Positions 31,811 to 42,691 of a DNA stretch of 64,000 bases are shown one piece after another. This DNA is from Willaertia magna (lineage: Eukaryota; Heterolobosea; Eutetramitea; Acrasida; Naegleriidae). The stretch covers positions 1 through 64,000 of the forward strand of contig CADWAF010004428.1 in NCBI GenBank assembly GCA_902984215.1, read 5' to 3'. The number at the start of each line of letters is the position of its first letter. Within the stretch, counting starts at the first letter, position 1. The notes under the pieces were generated by a model, which was not told the DNA's origin, ran no database searches, and worked only from the letters and a program-made list of their open reading frames with translations. The translations under genes and the position numbers were made by a program.

Positions 31811-33592
31811 TTATTCTGTTAAGGTGACATATCTCTCATTAGAATCAAATTCTTCTGTTCTTCTATTACTAACATCAATAATTATTGGTAAATTCAACAA
31901 ACGACCTCTTACAACGCCTGATATGTAGCTGGATGAAAAATCTAATGCCTCTAAACAAATAAAATCATCACAATTTAAGGATTTTTCTAAAATTTCAATG
32001 CTTTGCTCGATTCCTTCATCACATAACGTTCCCAATGACAAATCAATATATCTTAAACGTTTGGCAATTGATGATTCAAATAAAGGTTTAATAATTTCAT
32101 TAACAAAATCACAATTTCTTAAACCTAAATATTCTAAACTTGGAAAATAACCATTCTCCTCTTTCGTTAATAAATTATTTATTAAATAATTTGCATTAAA
32201 ATCTAATCCATAATCTTTTACACCTAACCATAAATCTAAATGAATTAAATTAGGTAAATAACTATTCATTATCCCATCTAATACTTCTTTAGGTAAACCA
32301 CCAGTTATTAAGGAAATTGATCTTAATTGAAAATGTTTAATTTTTGAAAAACTTAAATCATTCATCCCTTTAGATTTCCAAAATTGTAAATCTGGCAGAA
32401 TAATTATCCATTCTGTAATGTCAAATAGTTGTAACCAACTACATTCACATGTGTCCATATCTACATCATTGAGATGGATAGACCTAATATATTGATTGAT
32501 TTTTAATTTATTTCTATTTAACCATTTTGTAATTTTTTCTGGTTTTTTAAGAGCCATATTATTTTCAAGTTGACCAAATGTTAATTCTTGAATTTCTGAA
32601 TTTATATTTTTTAATGTTAATTGTAACTGTTTTTTTAAATCGCCAACGTGTGTTTGTCTACCACCATATATTTCATTACCGTCACTTTCGATATAAAATT
32701 TTTCAAATTTATTAAATAAATATTTTTCTAATAAAATTCTATTCATTAAACGATTACAAATTGATTGATGTGAAAGAAAATCATTTTCATTAATTTCTTG
32801 TTGTTTTTTCTTTAAAACTTGAAGAGCAGTAAATTGTCTCTTTTGTACAGTATTTAATTTTTCTTTTGTAATTAATAAACGATTTTTATTTTTATTAAAA
32901 TTATCTAAAGTTTTTGGTGTTATAAATAAATCGTGAGCTAACTTGTGAAAAATAAATAATAATTCAATTTCTTGATTTCTATCTAAATCTTCATAACCAG
33001 TTATTAATCTATCTAATGTGATGTAGTCAATAAATGATTGGATATTTTCATTACAAAAATCAATAAATAAATCTGTTATCATTTCATTGTTATTTTCAAT
33101 AATTAATTTATTAAAATATTTATTTAATATTCTTAAAGGTAAAATATCATTAATTGATAAATATTGTAAAATATTATACATTAATTCTTCCAAATGAATT
33201 ATGGTATCAAAATTATCAAATTTTACAATTTCTTCACTTTCACTGTCACAAACTTTAATTTTCTTTTTTAACGGTTCAAAATCACAACAACATTGTGAAA
33301 TGTCCAATTTAAAATCCTTTTCATCAACAAGTTTCTTTTCCTTTATACTTTTATGAATAAAATTTTCATTTAAAATAAAAAGTTTATCTTTTCTTTGTAG
33401 AGCTTGAATAATTTTATTTGAAGAATGTTCTTCTAAATCTTTTTGTGTAGTAATGAAATGTGTAACTTTCTTTGTGATACTTGTTGAAAATTTTCCTCCA
33501 CGTTTTTTAATTAATTTTTCTAGTGTATTGCTTGTTTGTGAAAGTTTTCCTGAAAAACAAAAAACAAGACCACTAAATAGTTTTTTGGACAT
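31811..33592 (-). CDS. BRCT-F-box protein with STM4015-like LRR region
   Basis: 593 residues. Residues ~1-95 are a BRCT domain (LFSGLVFCFSGKL, KRGGKFSTSITKKVTHFITT). An F-box-like helix set follows at ~130-170 (LEELMYNILQYLSINDILPLRILNKYFNKLI). Near 300-350 a segment KFYIESDGNEIYGGRQTHVG resembles a WGR domain. The C-terminal half (~370-580) matches bacterial STM4015-type LRR proteins: LPNLIHLDLWLG..DYG, PSLEYLGLRNCDFVNEI and RLRYIDLSLGTLCDEGIE. WGR with STM4015-like repeats is a bacterial arrangement, so this may be a fusion of an acquired gene to eukaryotic BRCT and F-box modules. A job joining DNA-damage or poly-ADP-ribose signals to ubiquitination is speculative. A deleted copy lies at 19732-20080. 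Confidence 0.82.
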   Translation of the reverse strand: MSKKLFSGLVFCFSGKLSQTSNTLEKLIKKRGGKFSTSITKKVTHFITTQKDLEEHSSNKIIQALQRKDKLFILNENFIHKSIKEKKLVDEKDFKLDISQCCCDFEPLKKKIKVCDSESEEIVKFDNFDTIIHLEELMYNILQYLSINDILPLRILNKYFNKLIIENNNEMITDLFIDFCNENIQSFIDYITLDRLITGYEDLDRNQEIELLFIFHKLAHDLFITPKTLDNFNKNKNRLLITKEKLNTVQKRQFTALQVLKKKQQEINENDFLSHQSICNRLMNRILLEKYLFNKFEKFYIESDGNEIYGGRQTHVGDLKKQLQLTLKNINSEIQELTFGQLENNMALKKPEKITKWLNRNKLKINQYIRSIHLNDVDMDTCECSWLQLFDITEWIIILPDLQFWKSKGMNDLSFSKIKHFQLRSISLITGGLPKEVLDGIMNSYLPNLIHLDLWLGVKDYGLDFNANYLINNLLTKEENGYFPSLEYLGLRNCDFVNEIIKPLFESSIAKRLRYIDLSLGTLCDEGIEQSIEILEKSLNCDDFICLEALDFSSSYISGVVRGRLLNLPIIIDVSNRRTEEFDSNERYVTLTE

Positions 33593-34432
33593 TTTTTTTT
33601 ATTTTATTCCTCTTAATTAGTGAAAGCTTGAAAGCACTTAAATACCTCTTTTAAAGTTCAAAATATCCTAAACTAGAGGTATGAAAGTTTGGCATTAATT
33701 TTGATAATTCAACTTTTAAATAGGTATTGGACAGATTAAACCATAATCTAGATATCTAGCTCTGTATTCGTCGTCTTCTAGTGTTTCCATTAAGGCTACA
33801 TCTATAGAAGATTACGATAAAAGTACTTTTTGACAACATTTTACACACTTTTTTCTAATGGTATTTGATTATAAAAGATTATAAATCCTTTGCGTTTTCT
33901 TTAATTTCATTTTCAATGTCGTAAAATGGGGAGCCCTGTTTACCTAGTCAACTGAGTAACTTGAGGCTGCTGTATGTTGTCAATAAATTAATCTGTTTCA
34001 ACCCAAATTAAATAATTTTACCAGTTTTGCTCGTGGTAGAATATTACTAGTAATATATTCCAGTTGCCTATCAGTACTGAAAGCTACACTTAATTAAATC
34101 GTTTCAGTAAAAAGAATCGCAAAAGAACGGCAAAACCTTTAAATGCTGGTCTAAGAGGAATCTTTGCTTGTTCAGAAAAAATTCTACACTATGAAATACA
34201 TATAAATAGTTTAAACAATAAACAACAGTGTAGTTTTACCATATAAAGAAATTTAATTTAACAATTCTTTGACCTTAATTCAAAAGTTACCATTCCAAAC
34301 ATTATTACCACCAATGTCACAATAACATTTTCAACCAAATTAATTATATTTAGAATGATTTTTCAACTATATAAATAAACAAGATGACAATACTAATCCT
34401 CAATCATTAAAACAAAAACAACAAGGCATAAG
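33593..34432. other. Intergenic 840 bases with a coding relic
   Basis: Leader regions of two divergent genes. It holds the minus-strand relic listed at 33716. The remainder is less AT-rich than the deserts and has scattered homopolymer A/T runs. No RNA gene seen. Confidence 0.45.
33716..33960 (-). pseudogene. Fragments of an unknown coding sequence
   Basis: Two minus-strand pieces read as protein: an upstream one (about 33886-33935) SPFYDIENEIKENAKDL then stop, and a downstream one (33716 to about 33811) SSIDVALMETLEDDEYRARYLDYG...CPIPI ending in TAA. Stops lie between and before them, one of them a TAA where CAA would fit. The acidic, high-complexity text differs from random AT-rich DNA. 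It is either a decayed gene or two exons of a small gene whose other parts I could not find. Confidence 0.4.
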
Positions 34433-35794
34433 ATGAATAAGAGAGTAATCTTAATTGCCACCCTTTTAGTTTTATTATCAATTACAGTATTAGTCACTTC
34501 TTCTGCTTCTCTTCTCTTTGAAGAGGACAATTATGATGGAGAAAATTATGATCACATTGATTTATACTATCATGGAAAGAAGAAGGATGGAAAAGAAAAG
34601 AAAGAAACTGCGCAACCTAAGGCAAAAGAAGATGAAAAGGTAGTTATTGAAAAGGGAAGAAAAGAAGAAGAAGAAGACAACAATAAGGAAGAAGATAAGA
34701 AGGACGAAAAAGAAGAAGAAAATAAAAAGAAGGAACACAACAAGAAAGAAGAAAACAAAAAAGAAAAGGAAGATAAGAAAGAAGATAATAAGGAAGAAAA
34801 GAAAGAAGAAGATAAGAAACAAAACTGTAAAAACATTTGTGTTCAATATAAAGAACAAAAAGATGAATGTTTAGAATACAAATACAATAATCAAAAAGAA
34901 ACGTGTGACAAGTACGAATTATTTGACGATAAAAAGAACAAGTGCAATTTATTAAGAAAGAAATGTAAATGTTTAAAGTGGAGTGGTGAAAGAACTGTTT
35001 GTAAGAAAGTTGACAGTAAAAAGATTTGTGATTCCTTACAAGATCTTGAGGTTTGTGAAGTAAAGGAAACTGTTAAGGCAAAATGTAATGAATACGATGA
35101 AAGATTTGTTTGTAAAAAAGAAGATGAAATCGAAGTTTGTGCTGAATATAAATCCTTAATGGTAAAGGGATGTAAAGAAGAAGACGAATGTGTAGAATGG
35201 AAGATGGAAGTAAATTGTGCAAAAACTAAAGACATTTGTAAATTGGAATGTGACTTTGAATTAGTTGAAGAAAAGAAATATTTAGAAAAGAAAATTCCTA
35301 TTAAGAGAAGAGTTTGCAAGAAGAATTGTAGAAAAGTATGTGAAGCTTATGAAACAAAGAAGGTCTGTTCTAAAACAAAGAAAGTAAAGAAATGTGAAGA
35401 TAAAGAAAACCAAAGAAGATGTGCAAAGTTTGAAAAGAAGAAAGTTTGTACATCTTACGAAAAGGAAAAGTTGTGTATTTCTTGGGATTCAAAGAGCAAA
35501 AAGGCAAAAGAAATTCAAGTTTGTAAAAAGAAGAAGAATATGTTAAAATGTGAAAAGAGTGAAGCAGTTTTGTATTGTAAGGAAGTTGGTGATAAAAAGA
35601 AAAAGAATTGTGAAGAAAATAAGTGTGAAGAAGAATGTGTTGAAAAGAGAAAAGAAGGTGTAAAGGTTTGTAAGGAATGGAAGTTAGAGGGTGGTGAAAA
35701 GGAATGCGTTAAGAAAGGAAAGGAAAATGATTGTATGGAAAAGAAGAAGGTTTGTGAAGAAAGTAAGGAAACAGGTTATCAATTAGTATTGTAA
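34433..35794 (+). CDS. Secreted Cys-rich, Lys/Glu-rich repeat protein
   Basis: 453 residues. Signal peptide 1-27 (ends SSA-S), a short acidic Tyr-rich part, then ~70 residues of almost pure Lys and Glu (~50-125), which also leaves the other frames open by base bias. From ~130 to the end lie many Cys at spacings of about 6-11, often as C-x-x-Y/W or C-K-x-W (KCKCLKWSG, CVEWKMEVNC, VCTSYEKEKLC, CKEWKLEGG). These look like tandem degenerate units with paired Cys, suggesting a disulfide-rich extracellular or surface protein. I recognise no known domain. Base use is strongly purine-biased on the coding strand, unlike its neighbours. Confidence 0.75.
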   Translation: MNKRVILIATLLVLLSITVLVTSSASLLFEEDNYDGENYDHIDLYYHGKKKDGKEKKETAQPKAKEDEKVVIEKGRKEEEEDNNKEEDKKDEKEEENKKKEHNKKEENKKEKEDKKEDNKEEKKEEDKKQNCKNICVQYKEQKDECLEYKYNNQKETCDKYELFDDKKNKCNLLRKKCKCLKWSGERTVCKKVDSKKICDSLQDLEVCEVKETVKAKCNEYDERFVCKKEDEIEVCAEYKSLMVKGCKEEDECVEWKMEVNCAKTKDICKLECDFELVEEKKYLEKKIPIKRRVCKKNCRKVCEAYETKKVCSKTKKVKKCEDKENQRRCAKFEKKKVCTSYEKEKLCISWDSKSKKAKEIQVCKKKKNMLKCEKSEAVLYCKEVGDKKKKNCEENKCEEECVEKRKEGVKVCKEWKLEGGEKECVKKGKENDCMEKKKVCEESKETGYQLVL

Positions 35795-35868
35795 AGTTAT
35801 TGTTGTTGTAAAGTACAGTTATAGTACTATAAGAGTGTAATTTTGTGTGCCTTTTACAAAGCAATTAA

Positions 35869-38800
35869 TCAATCATACGTTGTATCTTTATAAAATTTGC
35901 AAATTTTGGAGCTTAACGCTGATCCCAATTTCCTTGAAACTATTCCCTTAATAGAAGTGTAAATGGGCAAGTCATCAAGTGCATGTTCATCATCGTCTAG
36001 CATTTCAATTAAGCTTTTAGCATTTGGATATTCTTCTAAAATAGATTCTGCTATTAGAGATGAACATCCAGTTATACAACATAATTGTCTTCCAAATATT
36101 TCACTTTGAGTCAAGACATCTTTTGTCTTTCCAAGCGTTGCGTTATACTCTCCAAGAGAAGGATTATATTGTTGTCCAGGTTCTAACGTGTCATCTGTTA
36201 ATAGTAATTGATAAGGTTCAACTCCCTCTCTATTGACTAATGTTGTAATTGTTTCCGTTAAGTTAACTAAATAATTAATAGAAGCTTCTAAAGAAGGGGT
36301 ATGTTTTAATGAAAATCCATCTGTCAATATCCTTATCATTGCATTCTCAATATTCTTTTGTGGTAATCTAGATTGTTGATTTATTTCTCCTTCAATTAAA
36401 TAGCAAACGTTATTGCATCCAGTACTTCTTAATCTAAATCTTTGTTCTTTATATCTTCCATCAATAATACTAGAGGCAAGATCGTCAATTGCTTTTCTTT
36501 CTACAATAAAATCTAATACGTGTTCTTTATTGCCTTTTCTTGCTACCCAAATTATATCACCAAGGCCTAGTTGAGAGGTTATTGCATTTAAACCTCTATT
36601 TTTGAGGGTGTCACGTATAAAAGATCTTTCATTACCACCGTATCTTTCTCTCTGATCTACAACTAAAACTATTTCATAATTGTGATTAGTAGTTTGATCA
36701 ATATTACTTGTGTTAGTAGTTTCAATATCCCTTTTAATAAAATCTTTAAAGTTAATAATCTCAACAGTGTCAGTTTCAGTATTTATCTGCTGTTGTGAAG
36801 TAGAAGTAGAAGGCTGAGAAATACGCGTTGGATTTGGATTGGTGTTAATAGGTGTAGATTGAATTGTTGGGTCACTACTTTCCTCAACAGTTGTCTTTTT
36901 CTTCTTTTTTTTCTTTTTCTTAGTTGGTTCTGTTGTTGTTGTCTTTTTCTTTCTTTTCTTCGCATTTACAGAACTATCACTTACTGTCAAAGATGAATCA
37001 TCACCATCAAGCGAGAAAATATTACTTTCAAAAGTTTGTTCAAAAGATTTTTCCTTAGTTATTATTTGTTGTTCAATAGTATTTTCTACTCTTGTCTTAT
37101 CATTAGTTTGAAGTTCAGAGTGTTTTTGTGTATTATTTACAATGGTTGAGGGATTAGTTATTTCCTTCTCTATTATATTACATCTACTCTTAGTTCTTCT
37201 AACTGTGTTATTATTTTTGTTGTTTTCATTTGTTTTCACTGATGCTTCTGTTTCAAAAGTACACCTACTTAGTGCATTATGAACAATCTCTGAAGAAAAC
37301 GAAGGACTTCTCTTTTCACATAAATAACCACGAGAAACAATTAATCCCAAAGTAGGAATTGTTGTAATATCATTTTCCTCAAATTTATCAAAAATTTCTT
37401 TCAAATGTCTCTTCATTTCAGAGGGACATTTCACTTGAACTAAATAGCATATTCCTAAATCTAAATCTACAATTATTTGAGATTCATATCTAGATTTTAC
37501 TGACACGTGGTCATCATTAAGATATGTAAAATCAAACTTTGATAATATGTCAATATCTACAAAAGAATTACTGTTATTGTTGTTCGTTATCACCGAGCTA
37601 TCACTTTTGGGAAAAGATTCTGATACAGTAGTATTTTGAAAACTTTGAATGGAAACTTCGACTTCTTCGTCAGAACTGGAAGAAATATCAAATACTACAG
37701 GATCATCATAAGTTTTTTCCTTAGCGCTTAATACTGTATTATTGTTATTGAAATTATTATTTTCATTAGGATTAGTGGAAATGGAGGAAGAAAATATGGT
37801 TGCTGGTTGTGAACATTCATCCTCAGTTGTCATTTGACTTAAATAATATTCGTTATTTTCTATTAAGGGTTGTTGTATTACTTGAATGTCATCATCTTCT
37901 TCTTCTTCATCTTCAGAAGAGAAAAAATCATCCACTGTTTTACTACTAAATATATCATTCAAAGCGTCACAAAAAGATTTTCTAGATATCTTTTTTGGTT
38001 TCTCAACAACAACACTTGCCTCCCTATTCGTGTCATCATTATCAACAGTAGGGCTTGTTTCCTGACTAAGCTGTTGTGAAGAAGAATTAGAATTTCTATT
38101 GCTATTACTATTGCTCTTTCTTGCATTTATTTCTTCTTCTTCTTCTTCCTCAGTAGAATCAGAAGAACCCTCAGAATCAGTGGCATTATAATTAAAACTC
38201 CTTCCATTCATTTCCGCTTCCGTTTTATGAAATAATCTAGCCATTCTTCTACCCTTTTTCGTTAAGCTAAATAGATGAGCTCTACCTTTCGAACAAAACA
38301 CTAATTCTTTACTTGTTAAGGTAGTCATTGAACTCCAACCACAATATTTACTACCAGGAGTTTTATCCATTGGTGTATCTGTTAAGGTCATTGAAATGTC
38401 AATAATATCTTTCTTTTTAACTTTATCTATATTTTTTTCTTTACAAATTCTATAAATTGCGATTAGAATAGCCCAAGCTGCTGATTTATATTTTGGATTA
38501 TATTTCTTTTTTCTTGTTGTTTTTCTTTTCTCTGTTGTTATGTTATTAGTATTATTTGTTGCGTTGTTAGTGCTATTATTATTGGTACTGGACAAAGATG
38601 CTGTCACATTGTCTGTACTTTCATTGTTAGGTGGTTGACCAAGGTCAATATTATGTTTTTTTAGGTATTCATCTATTCGTTGTGCTAGTTTTGGACCTAT
38701 TCCAGGACAGATTCTAGCTTGTGTACCATTATATAATTTTACAGGATATCTTTCTAAAGAACGTAATGCTTTTCTATAAGTTATTGACAATTTATCTTGA

Positions 38801-39012
38801 CGTCTTTGTTGAGATTGTGTAAATAATTCTTCTAAACAAGCTACAAAATGTGGATTAATAGTTCTTCCAATAGTGTCATCTTCTACGATTGAATTGTTAT
38901 CATTTGCATTTCTATTATTTCTTCTTCTTCTATTATTATTCGTTGCGTTGTTATTGGCATCATTACCCATCGTTGTTGTTTCCGATAATTGAGAAGAAGC
39001 ACCTCTCGGCAT
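35869..39012 (-). CDS. MUS81: MUS81-type structure-specific endonuclease subunit
   Basis: 1,047 residues, about twice the length of animal MUS81 because of a long Ser/Asn/Thr-rich middle. N-terminal helix-hairpin-helix region at ~50-115 (LEELFTQSQQ, ICPGIGPKLAQRIDEYL) and a winged-helix stretch ~170-260 (YKSAAWAILIAIYR, SMTTLTSKELV). The XPF-type nuclease domain lies near 780-930, with VVDQRERYGG and the catalytic VERKAIDDL motif, and a C-terminal HhH2 region follows. MUS81 with EME1 cuts branched DNA at stalled forks and recombination intermediates. The acidic and Ser-rich insert (poly-Glu, NNNN tracts, a Lys-rich stretch near 685-710) may carry nuclear localisation and regulatory sites. No intron is seen. 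Confidence 0.92.
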   Translation of the reverse strand: MPRGASSQLSETTTMGNDANNNATNNNRRRRNNRNANDNNSIVEDDTIGRTINPHFVACLEELFTQSQQRRQDKLSITYRKALRSLERYPVKLYNGTQARICPGIGPKLAQRIDEYLKKHNIDLGQPPNNESTDNVTASLSSTNNNSTNNATNNTNNITTEKRKTTRKKKYNPKYKSAAWAILIAIYRICKEKNIDKVKKKDIIDISMTLTDTPMDKTPGSKYCGWSSMTTLTSKELVFCSKGRAHLFSLTKKGRRMARLFHKTEAEMNGRSFNYNATDSEGSSDSTEEEEEEEINARKSNSNSNRNSNSSSQQLSQETSPTVDNDDTNREASVVVEKPKKISRKSFCDALNDIFSSKTVDDFFSSEDEEEEDDDIQVIQQPLIENNEYYLSQMTTEDECSQPATIFSSSISTNPNENNNFNNNNTVLSAKEKTYDDPVVFDISSSSDEEVEVSIQSFQNTTVSESFPKSDSSVITNNNNSNSFVDIDILSKFDFTYLNDDHVSVKSRYESQIIVDLDLGICYLVQVKCPSEMKRHLKEIFDKFEENDITTIPTLGLIVSRGYLCEKRSPSFSSEIVHNALSRCTFETEASVKTNENNKNNNTVRRTKSRCNIIEKEITNPSTIVNNTQKHSELQTNDKTRVENTIEQQIITKEKSFEQTFESNIFSLDGDDSSLTVSDSSVNAKKRKKKTTTTEPTKKKKKKKKKTTVEESSDPTIQSTPINTNPNPTRISQPSTSTSQQQINTETDTVEIINFKDFIKRDIETTNTSNIDQTTNHNYEIVLVVDQRERYGGNERSFIRDTLKNRGLNAITSQLGLGDIIWVARKGNKEHVLDFIVERKAIDDLASSIIDGRYKEQRFRLRSTGCNNVCYLIEGEINQQSRLPQKNIENAMIRILTDGFSLKHTPSLEASINYLVNLTETITTLVNREGVEPYQLLLTDDTLEPGQQYNPSLGEYNATLGKTKDVLTQSEIFGRQLCCITGCSSLIAESILEEYPNAKSLIEMLDDDEHALDDLPIYTSIKGIVSRKLGSALSSKICKFYKDTTYD

Positions 39013-39151
39013 TTTTTCATGATATTTCCAGTCGCCAAAAGAACTGAAAGTGGCGCCCAGCTAGAATAATTTACGAATTTTATTACTTTTACAAAAAATA
39101 ATTTATAATTTTATATAAACTTTAAAATAATTATTAAATAATAATAATAAT

Positions 39152-41810
39152 TTAAATTACTAATAAAACAATTAAAACAACAACTTGATATAAAGTTTCC
39201 AGTGTTGTATCAAACAAAAATTTTGGAGAAAATACACTCCAAATAAACAAGTGACTTTGCATTGCTAATAAAATTAATCCACTAATTATCGTTCTAGATT
39301 GTCTAATCATTTGATAAATACCAATAATAAAATTATTATTTCTGTGTAAAACATCTTCATGACCCAAAACTTCTAAAGCAACAAATACATCAAATATTAT
39401 ACGTGGGGAAAATAATTGAACAAAAAGACCAAATCCAACAAGTAATGGATGATAAAAACTAATACCTTCATAAGCTATTGAAAAATCAATTGCTGCTACA
39501 GAAATACTTCTACCAAACTTAAAGAAATGTGACATTGCAAATATATGAATAATTAATAATTTACTTATACTTGATATTTTAGATGAGTAATCATGCATTT
39601 GTCTTTTCTTTTGTTGTGGTGTTTTCGTTGTAGTAGGTTCGTCTTTTAAAATTGTCATTAAAAAGTATGCTTGTAAAATAGATAAACAGATTAAAGGATA
39701 ATTATAAATATGTTCTTTTAAGAACCATAATTGTGAAAATGAAATTAAAGAATATAATCTATTAAATCTTAATAATAAAACACTAATAAATAATAAAAAT
39801 AAATAAACATATAAAAATTCAATATTTGTTGTTGTAAATGTTGATAAATTAAATTTAAAATCAAATACAATAAACCAAAAGAAAGAATACATCAATAACA
39901 TTGGAATTTTCATAAACCCAGGTGTTTTAATCCAAGTATAAATATATTGTAAAATAACTATAACTGATAAGCAAATAAAGTAAAATAAATAATGTTGTTG
40001 ATCAATTATTGGTACAATAGCATACTCTTGATCTTTAATTCCACTAACATTCCAATATCTTGTTAATCTATCAATAAATAACATTGCAAAAATTATATAC
40101 CTATTATTTATAAAATAAAAATAACTTAATAAAATAGTAGGTAAATAAAAATACCAAATTAAATGTTCTTCCTCAATAAAACTACTAGAACCATAACTTT
40201 TTAATAAAAACATAAATAATATAATTATAAAAGTATCATATAATCTATTAGTTTTTGTTTTTTGGTAGGATTGTAAGAAATAAAATAATCCAACTAAAAC
40301 AATTAATAAATAAACTAAAGAACTAATTACTTTTGGATAATCTACATTTCCACTCTTTCTAATTAAATTTTCACTCATATCTGTTAATAAATTAAATAAC
40401 TCATTAATCTTTTCATCTTCTGATCTATTTACTCCATTACCATCATTCAAACTATCAATTAATTCATCCCATTTCTTTAAATAAGCATTTCTATCACTAC
40501 TATCCATTAAATTTAATAACTGTATTGCATTCTCTTTAATACTCCACAAAGTAAATTCATTTCCAAATGACTTAACACATTCCAAAATAATTTTACCTAC
40601 ACTATAAGTTGGAATGGGTATCCCAGTTAAAACTGAAATAGTTGGTACAAAATCTATTTGATTTACCATTCCACCATAATTATCCTTTCCTTCCCCTCTT
40701 TTAATAGAAGAGTGAATAAATGATAGAACAGCATTTGTTTCTAAAGCAGATGCACCACCATGATTACCATCTAAAGTCATTCCATGATCTGACGCTAATA
40801 TAAATAAAGTATTATTTATATTAATTTTGGAAAGAATTGGTTCAAATACTTTGTCATTATAATAATTAAATTTCTCTTCAAATTGTGTTTGATTTGCATG
40901 GATATGACCTAAATGATCTAAACCTAAATAATGTAAAATTAAAACATTCCAATCATTCATTACATTTATTTCTTCATCAATATGTCTTGTAACATTTTCA
41001 TCAACAATAATTGTATCTGTTACAACTAAAGAATGTGTTGTATCACCTCTTTCATTAAAGATTTGTGTTTGTCTTTGAGTAACTAAACGATACCACGTTT
41101 CATCACCATGTAATACTAAATTCCATTCTTTCAATACTTTAAAATAATAAAGTATACCACTATCTTTAATAATAGATGGTGTAAAACTTATCTGACTACC
41201 ATTTAACTTTGCATGATCTTCTGAAACTATATTAAATACAACATCTAAAAAATTTGACATTTGTCCATTTACTAAAGCCTAATTTCCATTTTAGAATTAC
41301 CCAAAACCAATTAGAGTGAATATAATATAAAATAGTTAAGAAGTAAATAAAGAAGTGAATAAAAAGAAAAGTACATACTCTTAATTTAGGTAAAGTTACT
41401 GTTGGCGGGTGAGCGTAACTTGTAAAATATAAAAAATTTTCCTTTTTATTTGTTAAAGCAGGACTTAAAGGTAAGGCTTGATGTTGGAATTGCATAAAAC
41501 TTAAAGCATCAATTAAAATAAGAACAATTTTATCAATATTTGGAACATTTGTTGGTGTAGAGGATGAATTTGGTAAATTATAATTCTTAAGAAAAGATTG
41601 ATGATATTTATTTATAAATTGTTGCATTTCTAAAGAAATACTTTTATTATTATCATTATATGTTGTTGTTGAAGAAGAAACTAATGGTGAAGTAGTAGAA
41701 GTAGTAGTAGAAGAAGTAGAAGAGGTGGCTCTAGAGAAAAAGCCATTAAACAAAAAGTAAATTCCGATTAAATAAAGTAAAATGAAAATGATGAGATAAA
41801 TTCTGCTCAT
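39152..41810 (-). CDS. PIGG: GPI ethanolamine-phosphate transferase (PIG-G/GPI7-like)
   Basis: Two exons: 41810-41379 and 41278-39152, 100-nt intron 41279-41378 (GTATGT...TTAG, phase 0); product 852 residues. The splice restores the family block TLPKLR-ALVNGQMSNFLDVV. An N-terminal signal-anchor helix precedes a lumenal alkaline-phosphatase-like domain: metal-binding VLILIDAL, the Thr nucleophile in PPTVTLP, LILHYLGLDHLGH and ASDHGM...GNHGG. About ten membrane helices follow from ~340. The enzyme adds ethanolamine phosphate to a GPI mannose in the ER. HYLGLDHLGH favours PIG-G (second mannose) over PIG-O, but the GNHGG block is closer to PIG-O, so the subfamily is not certain. A Ser/Thr tract at 30-50 is low complexity. 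Confidence 0.88.
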
Positions 41811-41937
41811 TTTTTTTCACAAGTAGCGCGAAAGAGGCTTTGACTACTTTTAGCGAAGTCAAACAATTAATTACTTCGCGAAAGTGGTTTTGGGTTGATA
41901 AAAGTCACTTTTATTTACATTTATTTTACAAAGGAAA

Positions 41938-41962
41938 GGAATGAATGAATGAATGAATGAAA
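41938..41962. repeat. (ATGA)n microsatellite
   Basis: About five tandem ATGA units in the leader between the GPI-transferase gene and the small gene at 41992. Confidence 0.7.
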
Positions 41963-41991
41963 CAAAGGGATTTGACAATCATAGTGAAAAA

Positions 41992-42210
41992 CTAATCACT
42001 AGATAGAATTGGTTCGTTAACTTTAAAGTACATTCTATTTTTCTTTTGTATTGCCCTTAAAAATTGTATTAAAAATTCTCTACTAATGTCAACTCTACCA
42101 TTTCTTATTCCACCACTCCTTTTGTATTCACTTGGTTTATTAAAGCGACGTTGCGTATTATTATTATTATTGGTATTATTACTGTTGTTGTTGCTATTGC
42201 CCTTAGACAT
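41992..42210 (-). CDS. Small basic protein, 72 residues
   Basis: ATG at 42210 (the frame extends upstream only to a TTG at 42246). An Asn-rich start is followed by a basic, well-mixed C-terminal part (RSGGIRNGRVDISREFLIQFL, KKNRMYFKVNEPIL). No family recognised and no signal or membrane helix. The non-repetitive second half suggests a real small protein rather than a chance frame. Confidence 0.5.
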   Translation of the reverse strand: MSKGNSNNNSNNTNNNNNTQRRFNKPSEYKRSGGIRNGRVDISREFLIQFLRAIQKKNRMYFKVNEPILSSD

Positions 42211-42246
42211 TGTGTATTTAATCTTATACTTTATTCTTCTTGTCAA

Positions 42247-42691
42247 TTTTTTTCTTTGAAATTTAAGTAACTGCCAAGCAAGAACGAAGTGATTTAAATC
42301 TTTTGTTAGATCTGGATTTTTGACTTAGTTCAAATTCAATAGACCCTTTAAAGGTGAATAGATAGAATAAATGGGTATAAATAGTTTTTTTTAACCCTAT
42401 TATACCCTGAATTGCTCATAAAGAGATCTAAAGTATCTTTTTATACATTTCCCTTAGCCTGTTAAGTGAAGTATACAAAATGAAGCGTTTCCCAGTAAAG
42501 CAATAAAAATTGCATAAAATAGAAACGGGCTATAATGGTATTGCACTAAACAAGATTATTTTATAAAAAGTTTTTTATAAAACTACAGCTTTTTTTGGTT
42601 TCATAAAATAAATAAAATTGTTTATTCTTTTTTGTTGTTTGATATTTGTTTTTATTTAATTTTTCTTATTGTTATTGTTTATAATAATAAT
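42247..42691. other. Intergenic 445 bases
   Basis: Upstream of the 72-residue gene and downstream of EMC2. It includes an AT-rich stretch near 42560-42690 that probably contains the EMC2 3' end. No feature recognised. Confidence 0.45.

Noticed and set aside
34562..34874. Several overlapping long frames on both strands in the Lys/Glu tract
   Set aside because: They are mirror effects of a purine-biased coding sequence (GAA/AAG runs) in the real gene at 34433.
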